From NCBI GenBank assembly GCA_013396635.1, contig WBMW01005873.1, positions 434,001 through 498,000 of the forward strand: a stretch of 64,000 nucleotides of DNA, in the 5' to 3' direction. Below, piece after piece: positions 1 to 11,834 of this stretch (position 1 is the stretch's first letter; every line of letters begins with the position of its first letter). This DNA is from Penelope pileata. Lineage: Eukaryota > Chordata > Aves > Galliformes > Cracidae. The position numbers and the translations under genes are program-made. The notes beneath the pieces were generated by a model. The model was not told the DNA's origin. It searched no databases and saw only the letters and a list, made by a program, of their open reading frames with translations.

Positions 1-3000
1 AAAGAGAGTATATTTCTAAGGCATATCTGACATCTGCAAAGGGGAGAAAGTTAGTTCTGCAGGTTATTAATCCAAACAGCAGCTCTTCTGTTCATAAAAG
101 CCTTTGTGACCCGTTTTCTTCCCCCCTGCAGCCAACCTGCCATGCCCTGCATATATGTTCAGATGTAAAATGTGCAAAAGGTAATTACTTTCCAAGAGTG
201 TTATCAAGACTGGGGCACTCTCCTCAGCACGTAGATCTGAGGCAACCACACGTCTCTCCAGATCTGAGCAGACTCCTTGAAAAAACATAAAAACTCTGAA
301 TTCTCCTTTTCTTATTTAAATACCTGTGAGTTCCTCACAGAGGCAGTGAGAGCAGAAGCCCTGCACAAATGGTTTGTAATGCAGTTCTGAATCAAGCCCT
401 TAAGGATTATTAAAGTAATCCATCTTAATTATGGTAAAAAAACGTTACTGGCCTTACGTAATAACGTTTCATTTACAATTTCCACTTACATCTGCTTCCA
501 TCCTTCTCAGTCTTCTCTTTCCCTTACAGTATTTTTCCTAACTGAAATTCCACTTTGGGCTGCATTTCAGGGCCTGCCACAGGTTCCCTGGGTAATACCA
601 TGCCCTGTGTTTACATCCTAGCTTCGCAAGCTGTGCATTAAATTCTTGCTGCCTTATACCTCCTTCTCCAGACAGCAAGCCTCTGCCCACAGACACCTGG
701 TATTTTGAAAACAGACATACCTAAGCAGAAGCATACGTGAAATTTTTGCTAAAGCATTTTGAAACGAAGTAGTCTTTGGTGAGCCGTGCTTTGGTCCTCT
801 GGTTTACAAAATGATGAATAAAATAAGTCAGCCATCCTTCGAAGTCTGAGTCATCACTAGTACAACGTTGTAAACATCATTATTCATTTCCTTGGTGAAT
901 CTAGATCAGTGCTGCATTCAGCTGCCCCTTTTCTCCTCCAGAGAACTCACGGCAACGCTCCCTCTTTTTTCAACCTTACATGACTGAGGGAATTCCCTTC
1001 CTTTTCCACTGTTCCAGCCAGATCTCAAAGCAATGAAATGACTTCCTACCAGTCTCTCCCTCTGTCATCTCAAAACAGTCTTATAATTATGACTTGGGTC
1101 CTACAGCTCTTGGGAGGCCTTCGTAGCTATCTTTTCTAGCTTCTACTTCTCTCTAGCTTCAATAAAAGACTTGCATTTTATCCCTGCTAAAACAGTAGAA
1201 TAGAATTAAGCACAGCAGAACCTCTCTCAGCCAAAAGGCATTTGTGTGCAGCTACAGGCATGAAAAGTTTTGGCTCTGCTGGTTTAAGATGGCCTTCAAG
1301 TCACTCATCAGCAGGTATGTGCTACTTATCACTAAAAATGAAAAACGAACGCAAACTACGAGCTCTTTCTTCCAGTTTTACACTTTGTACAAAATAACAA
1401 GCAGGAATTGTAATGCTCAACAGGAGCTCAGCTAGCCACAGGGGAGTCTGCTTCTTGACAATTCGGGTGACCTCATGAAACACTTGTTTCTTCCAGTCAA
1501 CTGCAACACGTACACTATTTACATTAATTTCTTTTTAATTAAAGTCATCTATTATCCCTTCATTGCATACAGTAAGGATCTGATCCAAAAGGCTTTTCAG
1601 ATACTTTCTTGCATCATCTCCTTTTGAGTTTTTGAGGGGATTGTTAATGTGCAATATTGAGAAAATCTCAACTTTACAAATAGAATGCTTGAGAAAATAG
1701 GAATACAATTGATTCTGGGGGTCAGCAGAGAATCTTCCTACACATAGACATCTACCTCATGCAATTTCTGATCGTATAACAGTCAATATTCTTATGGACA
1801 CATCAAGCTTGAAGTCTTGCCTCACCTGTGTGGGAAAGGAAAAATTGGTTTATGGCAAACCTAGCTACAGATCAACATTTCCAAGATTAAAATTTAATTC
1901 AGTCAATTATTCTTCTCTTGCTCTCCCATGGAAGAAAAGGTTAAGGTAAATTTAAATAAGCCATGTTGCTCTCTACATTATTCATTCGCTCACCAATATA
2001 TCACTGTCCTGATAATTTATGGGTTCTAAGAACTACCATCATGTTTGCCACCCATCCCAACATCCTGGGGGATCATCAATTAAGACGTCCCTTGGTTTCC
2101 AATACATTTCAACTCTGATAGATATGTAGAAATTGATCAAGACTATTATTATTCAATCATTATTTCACGTGGAGCTTTCTGATTTCACTGCATGGCATCA
2201 ATGTTCTTTTTGCAACGATGTGGATGTTGCCAACCTAAAGCTGCAGAAATGAAAGATCTGCTCTTCATGCTAGCAGCTATTTAAATGTTTCTGTGCTTGA
2301 CAGCCTACCCTTTTACATTAGCTTTACACAAAATCTGTTTTCTTTAGGGATGAATAACACTTTTGTTTTTAAGTATGCTTTAAGCAATATTTTCTAATAT
2401 AGGAGAGAAATACAAAACTTAAGTATCATTTTCAAAAATGATTTAGGCACTGAGATTCACGTTCCCACTAAGATCAGTAAGCCTGCATGGGAAACCTTAA
2501 AAGCCTAAATGCAAGGATTCGCTAAATTTGTATTTAAGTCATCACCAAGTCTAATCTCACTGTCTGGGCTGCACCTGAGTTCAATGAACAGAAAGCAAGC
2601 TCTTATGGGCAACCCACCCACGCCTTCAGGTGTTTGTAAGGTAGATGGGGAAAAAAAATTTCTTCATGCAGGTACTCATACCTTTCCTCTGATCACAAAG
2701 GGAACACAGAAAAGGAACTTCCACCAGAAGAGCAGTGCAATGTGCAGCCAGCAACAGCACAAATAGAAAAGATAGTTAATAATGCTGACTTGCAGCAAGG
2801 AACACTAAATAGAAAACAACATTTCCTCAAACAAATCAGGCTCAAACTCTAATCCTCAAAACCTAACTTTCTGATCACTCTCCTAGCCTGCACTCTCAGG
2901 AGACATCACATTCCTTATTTCACCATTGTTAGCCCTGAGGTAGCCCAATCTTCCTGCCACACACTCATCCTCTCCTTAGTAAAGCAGAGAACAGAAAGTA

Positions 3001-4974
3001 ATGCTAGAAAATGAGAGATAACAGATCCACCCAGCATCAAGCAGTCATCATAATGTATTTCCTCTGTCACACTTCCTACAATGAAATGATCATTAAAATC
3101 AACGATCCATACACAGACACTTAGCATTTCACTCACAAGAGTTATAGGGGGAGTGGAATGGGGAAGCAATAGACAGAAGATAGTTTTTTTTAGAAAAGTA
3201 TGGGGCACATCTTCTTTGTGGGTCTTAATGACAGATCCAGATCTGCAAACAACCTTCCATTGCTCCTGTTGAGCTTGTCAGCCATCACCTAACAATGAAG
3301 GAAACAGCAGCCTTTAAAAGCAGAAGAAGAGGAGGCCAAAAGATTTATCATGGAAAGCAGCACTGAAGCTATCATGAGCTCAGTGAGCATACATGCACAT
3401 GTCAATCACTGTCAGACACTCAAGAGATTAAAAGAGACACAAAAACGAAGTAAGTGACAGCACTGGGATGATCAGTTCCTTACACTGGCTGTCAAGCCAC
3501 AGGACTGCTCAGAATACCATCAGTGGAGGTCTGTAACACTAGCCCCCACTGCTGACGGCATATCAGGCTAGAAATCAAGAAAGGAAGCTGGCTTTGAGGG
3601 ATCTCAGCGGCGAGAAGAGAAAGGGAAGCGTCTGCACCCACCAAGATCAAAGTATCATCTGTTCCCAGCCACAAGGAAACTTTCTGGAAGACCCAGCCAC
3701 TCCTTTGCCCCATCCCATCATGTGATTCACCACCCATGAGGCAAGACTCGCTGGAAGGGGGAGGACATTGCTGCCAGGGTGAATAGCTTTCCCTGACAGC
3801 AGCCGAACAGGTACAGCAGCAGCCAGATCTGGTATAGCCTTCAGAGACCATCAGGACAGAAAGAGGAAGTAGAGTTTGCCCTTACTGTGCTATGTGCTGA
3901 ATTGCAAAGGTATCTGTCTTCACTCCAAGAGTAAAGAGCCTCTCCACTGCTCTCTGCCCTGCTTTGCAAAACCTTCAGTCACACATATACACACACAGAA
4001 AACCCCAAAACACAGCCTGCTCAGATATTCTGTATACTCTGCTGTGCTGAAAGTATTAATAAAAAATTGACAGCAAGCCCCAGAACAGATAATGTCACTA
4101 TCGGCCCCATCAAGCAGAAGACATTTGGAAAGTTTTTGTTCATGTTCTTCTGTGTGTTTGATTTAATTTTCTCCCCTTCTTCTCCGTCCAGTTGCCCTAA
4201 AGCTATAAGAATAATACAAGATATGTCTCATCCAGCAGCTGTGACAGGTCCAGCGCTGCACACATGGCCATGCAGAAGCAAAAGGTCCCCAAGTCTCACG
4301 TGGCTGGCTGACAAGCATGGATTAACTCTGTCTCCATTGCCAGACACTTCAGATCCAATAGAGAATTGCTGCTCAGTATGATCCAGGCTGCCCTTTTCCC
4401 CATTCTTCTTGCTTATTTATGGGTTTTATTTCTCTACAAACTCTGTGCTGTGGCATTGTAGGAGGTAGCAAGGGAACTTGAGAGCTGCCTGCCTTGGTTA
4501 ACACTGGCAGCTGCAAACCAGCACCACGCTGCACCCAGTGACAGACTTCATGAAAATACCAAAACCTCACCCCAAATCCTTCCTTCATGTTTTCTTTTTC
4601 TGTCCTGTTCATAACAGCAAAGGACTTGGTGAGGGTGGGGTGAGCTATGCCAGCACTTTCTGGGAGCAGAATTCCACTGGTTTACTACAGACAGAAGAAT
4701 AAGCTTGTTCTGAAACAGCAAAAAGGACCCCCAATGGTTACAGCTTAGTACAGCCTAATATCATGAATCACAGACAGATTTTCCCATTTCCAAGCTCATT
4801 TGCTTACATCTTCACCCATCATGGCTCCCCAAATATGACTGCACGTATCAGAAAAGTTCAAACTCACACAGCTACACCAGTGTCCCATCCGAAGGGGAAA
4901 CCGCTTCCTTCTTGAACTCCTCTTCCTTAAGCTGCTCCCTCTACAGCTCTCATGCTGGCTGACTGACCCTTATG
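1..4974. other. Unique non-coding sequence
   Basis: No gene, RNA gene or named repeat recognised. Open frames are short. The longest is 119 codons on the minus strand at 3492-3851; it resembles no family I know and has no sign of splice-site-bounded coding sequence. The stretch is AT-rich up to about 2.9 kb and more mixed after that. It could be intergenic or intronic. Confidence 0.6.
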
Positions 4975-4984
4975 TAAGCTCGGG

Positions 4985-5129
4985 GGCAGCCCTGCTCCAG
5001 GCCCACCTCCTCCAGTCACAGGGGAGCCCAGGTGCCAACAATCTGCCCGTGCTCCCTGGGCCAGCCACGCCCCTTACTCCAGGTGCTCAATCTTCAGTTC
5101 AGGCCATGATCAACAGTCTCCCTACACTG
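4985..5129 (+). repeat. Unnamed interspersed repeat, copy A
   Basis: A GC-richer block that shares an ordered series of short matches with two others in this window (35183-35343 and 47585-47745). The series is a GGGGCAGCCC-like start, an ACAGG/CAGGTGC stretch followed by CAA-AATCTGCC, a GTGCTCCCTGG-CCAGCCA block, AGGTGCTCAATC--CAGTTCAGGCCATG, and a final CCCTACAC. All three copies are in the same orientation with similar spacing. The family was not recognised; an old LTR or non-autonomous DNA transposon are both possible. Outer boundaries are uncertain, and the upstream CCTTATGTAA stretch may belong to it. The strand shown is arbitrary. Confidence 0.6.
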
Positions 5130-5454
5130 CAATGCAAAAAACTACGAAAAGCAGCACTGCCCAACAGCCCATGCCTCTGCCACTACTCTGCTGCATGTCT
5201 GTCAGGGCACGCTGCCCCTGCGTCCCTGCCCCATCCGTACTTCAACTTCCTCCTTTGGCCTGGCCTAGAACACAAGGCCTTGTACAGGAAGACGGTGAGC
5301 AGCAGTACTGATAACACTCTTGCTAAAACAGATTAATGACCACAAATCTGTCTCAAACTGAGGGGCTAAAAGAATTGGTAGCAGACACCTGGTTCAACAG
5401 CTGACCAATTGAGCATGTGCCTAAAAAGCAACCTATGAGTCAATCATCTTATCC

Positions 5455-5983
5455 CATAGAGTCATAGAATCACAGAATGTCTTTGATTGGAAGGGACCTT
5501 AAAGATCATCTAGCTCCAACCCCCTTGCCGTGGACAGGGTTGCCACGCACCAAATTAGGCTGCCTAGGGCCCCATCCAACCTGGCCTTGAGCACCTCCAG
5601 GGATGGGGCATCCACAACTTCTTCAGGCAGCCTGTTCCAGGGCCTTACCACCCTCTGAGAAAAGGATTTCCACCTACCATCTAACCTAAATCTCTCCTCA
5701 TTTAATTTAAAACCATTCCCCTTTGTCCTATCACTATCAGACAGTGTGTAAAAAGTCAGTCTCCCTCCTTTCAAGTATTGGAAGGCTGCAATGAGATTTC
5801 CCTGGAGCCTTCTCTTCTCCAGGCTGAGCAAGGCCATCTCCCTCAGCCTTTCTTCATAAGAGATGTGCTCCAGCCCTCTGAGCATCTTTGTGCTCTCCTC
5901 TGGACCCACTACAACAGCTGCACATCCTTATTGTTCTGGGGGCCCCAGGCCTGGATGCAATACTCCAGATGGGGCCTTAAAAC
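5455..5983 (-). mobile_element. CR1 non-LTR retrotransposon, 5'-truncated, minus strand
   Basis: Read on the minus strand, this runs from a CCCCATCTGGAGTATTG-like ORF2 segment through the ORF2 C-terminus and short 3' region to the terminal TCTGTGATTCTATGA octamer-type repeat at 5455-5475. CR1 lines lack poly-A and are normally strongly 5'-truncated, as here (about 0.53 kb). It inserted by target-primed reverse transcription and is now inactive. The 3' consensus phrase for 'AAGGTCCCTTCCAA' is recognisable near 5490-5505. Divergence from the copies at 42.8 and 60.1 kb is moderate, which suggests an avian-lineage subfamily. The subfamily was not assigned. Confidence 0.93.
5499..5909 (-). pseudogene. 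CR1 ORF2 C-terminal remnant (reverse transcriptase protein tail)
   Basis: The minus-strand open frame keeps the CR1 ORF2 C-terminal signature: an RGLEHISYEERLRE segment, LLSLEKRRLQGNLIAAFQYLK, DRTKGNGFKLNEERFRLD, RVVRPWNRLPEEVVDAPSLE and LKARLDGALG. The protein would be the tail that follows the reverse transcriptase domain. The catalytic core and endonuclease are absent because of 5' truncation. The normal stop after the DGALG motif has been lost, so the frame runs on into the 3' region. It is a dead transposon fragment, not a host gene. Confidence 0.9.
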
Positions 5984-6595
5984 GGAAGAGCAGAGGGGAT
6001 TTTTATAAACAAAATGTCCTGCTTTAAACTGAATCAGTTTGAAGAATAAGATATTAACAAGGAAACTGCAATAGGATACTAGATCTTAAAACTTACTAGT
6101 TAGACATCAAGTTCTGTCTTGGTTTTGACAGTGCTGGCTGGATTTTCATTTGCGTGACCATTCATCAGCATTTGGAGTTTCATTTGTTTATGCATACAAA
6201 CATACTTCTCTCTTCATCCCCAAGAAAGATCCAAGATTTAATATAAACAAATTATTTCTGAAAACAATAACATCTATTTAGTATAAACTGATGACTTGCT
6301 CCTTTTTTTTAGATGTGTTTTTCATATGACAAGACTGTGTTTTTTAATTTGTCTGTGTGATTCAGTGTAATCCAATCCAGTTATATAAAGAGAACTGTGT
6401 GTAATGCAGAAAAGTGCTAAAACAGAACTCTTCCAAAAAGGCATTTGATATGATGGTGAAACTACAGGAAACTGAACCAGAAACCTGAAGCAGGAAACAG
6501 AAATCTAAAACAGTGCTACAAATCCCAGTGGGACAGCCATCTGAAGATGTGAAGTATTAGCACCACAAATCTTAGTATTCATGCATTATACAAAA

Positions 6596-6735
6596 CTTAG
6601 AATCATAGAATCATAAACAGTGAGCAGCCCAAGAGACCTTTTGAGCTCTCCTGCATGGCAGCTGGCTGCACAACTGCCTGCACAACTCCCATTGAGCAGG
6701 GATGCTTCTTAAGATTACGCCTGGGCAAAGATCTT
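6596..6735 (-). mobile_element. Older CR1 3'-end fragment
   Basis: The block opens with AGAATCATAGAATCAT, the reverse complement of the CR1 terminal repeat. It continues with degraded matches to the CR1 3' region, including a CCCATTGAGCAGGGATGCTTCTT-like stretch that recalls the 'GAGCAGGGACATCTTCAACT' phrase of older avian CR1 subfamilies. It is more diverged than the element at 5.46-5.98 kb and belongs to a different subfamily. Its far end is unclear and may be cut by the LTR-like element that follows. Confidence 0.6.
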
Positions 6736-6739
6736 TTAC

Positions 6740-7190
6740 ACCGTGACATCAAGATGCCTTGCCAGTACAGATCCTTGGTAGGTGACTAGTAGTTTGGTTT
6801 AGGCTTTGTTAGCTTCACCAAAATCACATCTTAGATTGATAGCATGTTTTGTTAGCTTTGCTAAGATTCTCTCTTAGATTGACTGTGCACATATGATCCT
6901 TTAGACATAAACCACTGACTAAGTCTGGGACCAGGAGTGGATTTAGCTGCACCCAGGCTTCTTGCCTCCAAGGAGTTTAGAAAGCAAAGGGGTCCACTCG
7001 GAACCTCATGACTCAGCAGGAGGGTTTCCTATACGAGTGTATTACCTTACCCTTCCCACAGTAAATAAACAAGTGTACCCAGCCATCTCGAATCTTGTTA
7101 AGTTGCTGTTAAATCACTACACTTTATCTATATTATACCAATAAATCTTTTCCTGCTTCTCTCTTAGAAGTGAAATGTATAGTGCAGTTG
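6740..7190 (+). mobile_element. Probable solo LTR of an endogenous retrovirus
   Basis: The segment has LTR-like organisation. A 43-bp direct repeat of the kind found in U3 enhancers lies at 6805-6890. A TAAATAAA-type AT box is near 7061-7069. An AATAAA signal at 7139-7144 is followed by a TCTTTTCCTGCTTCTCTCTT pyrimidine run typical of an R/U5 boundary. No gag, pol or env sequence is adjacent, so a solo LTR left by recombination is the simplest reading. TG/CA ends and a target-site duplication were not identified, so both boundaries are approximate. An unrelated promoter-like unique sequence is the alternative. Confidence 0.42.
6805..6890 (+). repeat. 43-bp tandem direct repeat, two units
   Basis: Unit 1 (6805-6847) and unit 2 (6848-6890) both start TTTGTTAGCTT and both carry CTTAGATTGA near the same offset. 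They diverge in the middle and at the end. The period is exactly 43 bp. Its position in the presumed U3 of the LTR-like element suggests a duplicated enhancer module. Confidence 0.8.
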
Positions 7191-7199
7191 TTTCCATCT

Positions 7200-10100
7200 G
7201 TGATAATGTCCAAGGGCTGCTCACCTACTTTGTCTTATCTGTCCCTTAGACTGGAGCAGGTCATATTGGGGGATGGGGGTTAAGTGTTTCTGGTCTAGTG
7301 CAACAGTGCCATTAAAGTCACCAGAAAAGCAGATGGTGCTAAGTACTTCTCATGAAGGATCCAGCACCTCCAAACTGGACCTTTGAGATGTCCAGAGACC
7401 TCTGAAACCCACAGCCAAAAGGGAAGGGAAAGATGGGTGCAGTCAGGCATCTGGATTTGATGCCCTAGAGAAGCCCTCTCTGCTCAGCTTGAATCTCCCA
7501 GAAGTTTTCATGGCCTTAAATGAGGCTGTTGCTAGGCTGACTGCTGCAGACACCCTTTGGCATTTCAGTCTTTCCCTGCAGTGACAGGCACGTGTGTCTG
7601 AGGAAAGCTCAGGTGCATAGGAGTGACCAGTCATTCCTGACACAACTGCACTGTTTTTTCAGTCTCTGCTAATGGAACCTGAGAGCAAAAAAGACACTGG
7701 TAGTTCTTCATTAAAGTCGTCTGCTCCCGCTGTCTGTTTATTTCCATTTTTAAAAGGCCACCTTCATAACTCAGAGCAGCTTGCTTTCTTTGCTGTTACC
7801 AAAGAGAATTTCAAGCAGGCTTAGACTTTATCCTTTTTCCAGACTAATAGATCCTTGATTTCAAAACACCACTCTGCACTCTGCAGGACAAGGGGAAAAA
7901 TTGCAGCGAGGGGATGCTCAACAGCAAGAAAAGATCTGTGCTCTCCAGAAGCATAAATACTCAGCACACAGGCTGCAACTTTTGGCTCTCCTCAGCTCAG
8001 CCTACGATGTTTTATTGCAAATTTATGATGCCATCTTACGTACCAAGGGTAGCTTCTTGGCCCTATTTTTTTTGTTGTATTTTTCCTAGCTGACAGATAT
8101 CTGCCCATATCTTTTGCTCCTGGCTCTGATTTAAAGTTGTCTTTGCCAGTCAAATTTAGCACTTGCTCATTCAAGATGACTGAAAGTAAGGCCAAGTGTG
8201 GGAAAGCAGCTTTGAGCTACATTGTGCAGCTGCCAAGGACACAGGGGAGTTGTGCTGGCTGCTTCCCACGATGTTTTTTGCAAATCTGGAAAAAAAATAA
8301 AAAAATAAAAAAGAAGGAATTCAGTTTTCAACCTGGGATTTTTTTTATTGTGCGGTAGAATAAAATTTCCCAGGTCCCAGATAATTCAAGGAGGAGCCTA
8401 GATTAAGGAGTAATGCAAGTCACCATCCCAAAATATTTGTTTACCTGTGCTTGGGGTCCTGTGAACTGCGTGAGTGAGAAGAGTGGAGCTGCCCAAGCCA
8501 CATGCATGCTTTGTGGGGAAGAAGCCAGCTCATAGGTGCACAAGCAAAGTAGAAAAGCAGTGGGCAAAGCAAACAATCCCTCCCTGCCATGCAGCTGTGG
8601 GTTTCACAGTCTGCTCAGTAAGAACTTCCTGAGTCAGAGGTTGCATGCCTATCTCTGCATTAACAGCCTTGGGTGGATGAATGTGTTCACCTCTTTGGGG
8701 GGTCTGACCCATTGCTAATTGCAATACTTGTAGTGGATGCAATTAGTGACCCATAGCTGAGCTCTGCTTTTCCATACCTTTGTTTTACTCTGTTGCTTGA
8801 CTGCTCCTCTGTACTCTTTTGTCACAGTGAATTCTGTTTGTCTTCTTCAGGCTTCTCATGATTTCAGATGCCTCTGTCGAAGGTCCAACTCTGTCACCTA
8901 TCTTCTGCATTTTGGTCTCTTGTTTTATCCCTAGATACCTGGAAAGGCTCTGGCTCTCCACAAAGGAAAATTCAACCTCAAAGATGAAAAATTACAATAG
9001 TCTGGGAGGATAAATCAAGAAAATGAGACACCCACCCTCCCTCAGGCAGTTTACAACATGGTGAGATGCTCTGCTTGGGGTGTCCCTCAACAGCAGCAGT
9101 GTCCCAAGTCTCTCAGGCTGTCCTTGAACAGCAGCAGTAGCCACCAGCTCTGGGCAAGGACAACTGTAGGACTGTGTGAGCCCTCTGCTGCTGACTGCCT
9201 TTGCCAAGTGACAGCTCTGGCATCACCTGCTCAAGGTCCTACGGTCCCAATCCCAGGGGTCTAAATCAAAACCAGGTGAGCCACATGACTGGGCCACCCA
9301 CAGCTTTCACCTCACGCCAGCAAGGCTGTGTGCAACCATCCTATGTGATGCTTGCAAGAGCAGGTGTGTTGGTAGCCAGGTGTCTACCATAGCCTGGATG
9401 GGATTTTTGGAAGGTGCTTGGATGTTTTTCTAAAAACACTGTGAGTAAAATCCAGACTGAAACAGGCACTATATACGGAAAAAAATGAACACTCTTGATT
9501 TTCAGTCAAAAATATACTCACCTGGGAATGATGTGCTGTCATGGAAGGCATCAGAGAATCTAAGACAGAGACAAAACCCCTTCAGATATCTCCCATTAAA
9601 GGATCAAACAGAAATACCACACTTTTTTCACTTAATTTTTCTCTTCCATTCAGCACTAGTTCCTTCCTTACAACATACCCAGGTATTTTTCATATATTTG
9701 TTGCAGAATATTCTAGTCTCAACCCATCTCTACTAAGCAGATGAGAGAATAACCCTTCAGCTTTCTGCTTTGTAGTATCTACAAGGAAACTCATAATTCA
9801 GCCTGCATGTACAGCCAAGTCCTGATGAGATTTAATGGAACTGTAAGTTCTCTTTATGTACATACTGGGAACTAAAGGCAAGGATATGAATTCATTTGCT
9901 GAGGGACGTTTACAATCCCTACTCACAAAACAAAGGCAGAATGTTTCATGCATTTATTTTTAAGATGAAGACTTGTTTCTGTAAAATGTGAATAAATAAT
10001 AGGAAAAACATAATTTCTTTTAGACCTTTTGCCATACTTAAGGTATATGTTATTTATTATATATGTGAAAGTATACTGATTAATCCCTGAGAAAAGTATG

Positions 10101-11190
10101 CACGTTTCAAATTCCTAAATTGGCAGGTACTAGCAACAAGGAGAGTAGAAAAAGTTTTCTTCAGCTCTCAGAATCTGTTTCCAGCAAGAGGATCACAGAG
10201 CTGAAATGTTTGATCAGCCTTGATCAGCACAGCAAGGGAATGCATTTCGGTGAGCGGTTTGCAGGGTGTCCCTGAAAAGGTCTCTAGCTTTGAAGTTTGG
10301 GGTTTTGCTAAGAGAATTTTGGCAATAAAATGATAATCAAAGTATTTCCTCTCTCCTTTCCTGTTAATTTCAAGTCACAAAATTGCGCGATGTGACCTAA
10401 AAGGGTACAGATGCTGCGGTTTTATTGTGTTTGTTGGGGTGGAGACAGAATTCAGATGTGCCACCGATCTTGAGCAAATGGCCTGAATCACACAAAGATT
10501 TGCAGAGATACACTTTGCTCAATGGATAAGCTTAGATAAATGCATAAATCTGTGCCAGGTTGTTGCTGGAGGAGTTCCATCGATGTAGATTCCTAAAAGA
10601 ATAAACCCTCCTCATCAGGAGGGCCTGGTCGGCTGCTGTTGCAATTTCTGAACTTTACTGCGTGCTGAAATGACAGCAGAGTAAAAGCAGAAGATAATGA
10701 CATCTTAGGCCTACTTTGATCTCATCTTCCTATGTTAGTGCCTTAACAGGTAATTTCTCTTATCCTACAACGCATGCAGGGGCAAAAAGGGTGACCAAAT
10801 ACTGAAAGATCTGCAAGCCATGCTTCTGAAGATAGAAAAAGATGATGTTATTTAATGTTGTGTGCTAACCTCATGATCAATGTTTAGTATTCATGTTTGG
10901 GCCTTTCCATGGAGGGTATTCACTACCGTGTTATCTATCAAATGTTTCTTTATCATCAGATTTCTCCTCCAACCACATTCTGAATTCCTATTTCATTGGT
11001 ACATCATCTCTAGTGGTTTTAAGGAAATAAAATATGAAGTGTGATCACCACTTATTCAAAACAGTCACAGTAAGAGAGAGTAGAATTTAGCAGCAATTTT
11101 CTTGAAAGTTTCTAAGATGTTCAGCATCACTTTTTTCTGATAGGAATACACAGTTTGAGTGATAGGAGAGCAAAGGGTCTATTTGCTGCG
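7200..11190. other. Unique non-coding sequence
   Basis: No gene or named repeat seen. It contains an A-rich simple stretch at 8290-8313. A short internal duplication around 9075-9145 gives two related GTCC(C/T)T-AACAGCAGCAG phrases. The 9.85-10.1 kb part is AT-rich with TTATTTATTATATATG. Confidence 0.6.
8290..8313. repeat. A-rich simple repeat
   Basis: Runs of A broken by single T residues, roughly (A5-7T)n. Low-complexity sequence with no attached retroposon recognised. Confidence 0.9.
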
Positions 11191-11194
11191 TGGT

Positions 11195-11830
11195 CTAAGT
11201 GACAGGGTCTAAGTGAGAAGAGCCGGGAGGTGAAGCTGGAGCTAATAAAGTACATCTGGTGGTAATGTGACCCCAGAGCACATGCTCTTGTCTGACATGA
11301 CAGCAAAGGGAAATCTCCATCTCATCCTGCTGATGAGGGAGAGTCACAGAGAGATGCAGGCTCTCCTGCTGCTGTTGTTGGTGAAGCACAAAAACACAGC
11401 ACACGTTCCATGCCAAGGAACATATCCTGGTTGCCTGCCCTCTGGGAGACCCTCTGCACTCTGTGGGGCAGTCTGGTTTTGCCTGCACTGAGGACACAGG
11501 GCATAACACGAAGTTCCCCCAGACCTCATTCACACTTGGGTTCCCCTCCTTGACAAGCCGTGGAGAGCCCATGCAGGAGCTGTCACCAAGGCAGTGTGGG
11601 CAGTTTGAGGAGCAAGAAGCTGGGACAACCTCACAAGATGAAGGGCTTAGCTTAACCAATCTCCCTTGGACAACAGCAAGAGAATGTGTGAGAGCAAAGC
11701 CCACAAAAGGAGCCGGGGCCACCAGCAGTGGCAAAGAGCAGAGCTTGCAGCTCCCCGAGTCCTGCTGGGCATCCCGGTGCTGCAGAGCTGCAGCCTTTTC
11801 ACCCAAGGCTAACACAGGCAGCTAGCAGAA
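11195..11830. other. GC-richer segment with long overlapping open frames, probably non-coding
   Basis: The minus strand is open for 206 codons (11195-11815), the longest frame in the window, and the plus strand is open for 120 codons over 11463-11825. The long frames come from fewer AT-rich stops. The minus-strand translation is Cys/Ser/Pro/Gln-rich with a QQQQQ run, and no domain is recognised. Open frames on both strands at once argue for composition and not for coding. I see no good splice-site pair bounding it. Confidence 0.5.
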
Positions 11831-11834
11831 GTCC

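Noticed and set aside
11195..11815. 206-codon minus-strand open frame, longest in the window
   Set aside because: A 120-codon frame overlaps it on the opposite strand, the segment is GC-richer than its surroundings, and the translation has no recognisable domain. Composition explains it.
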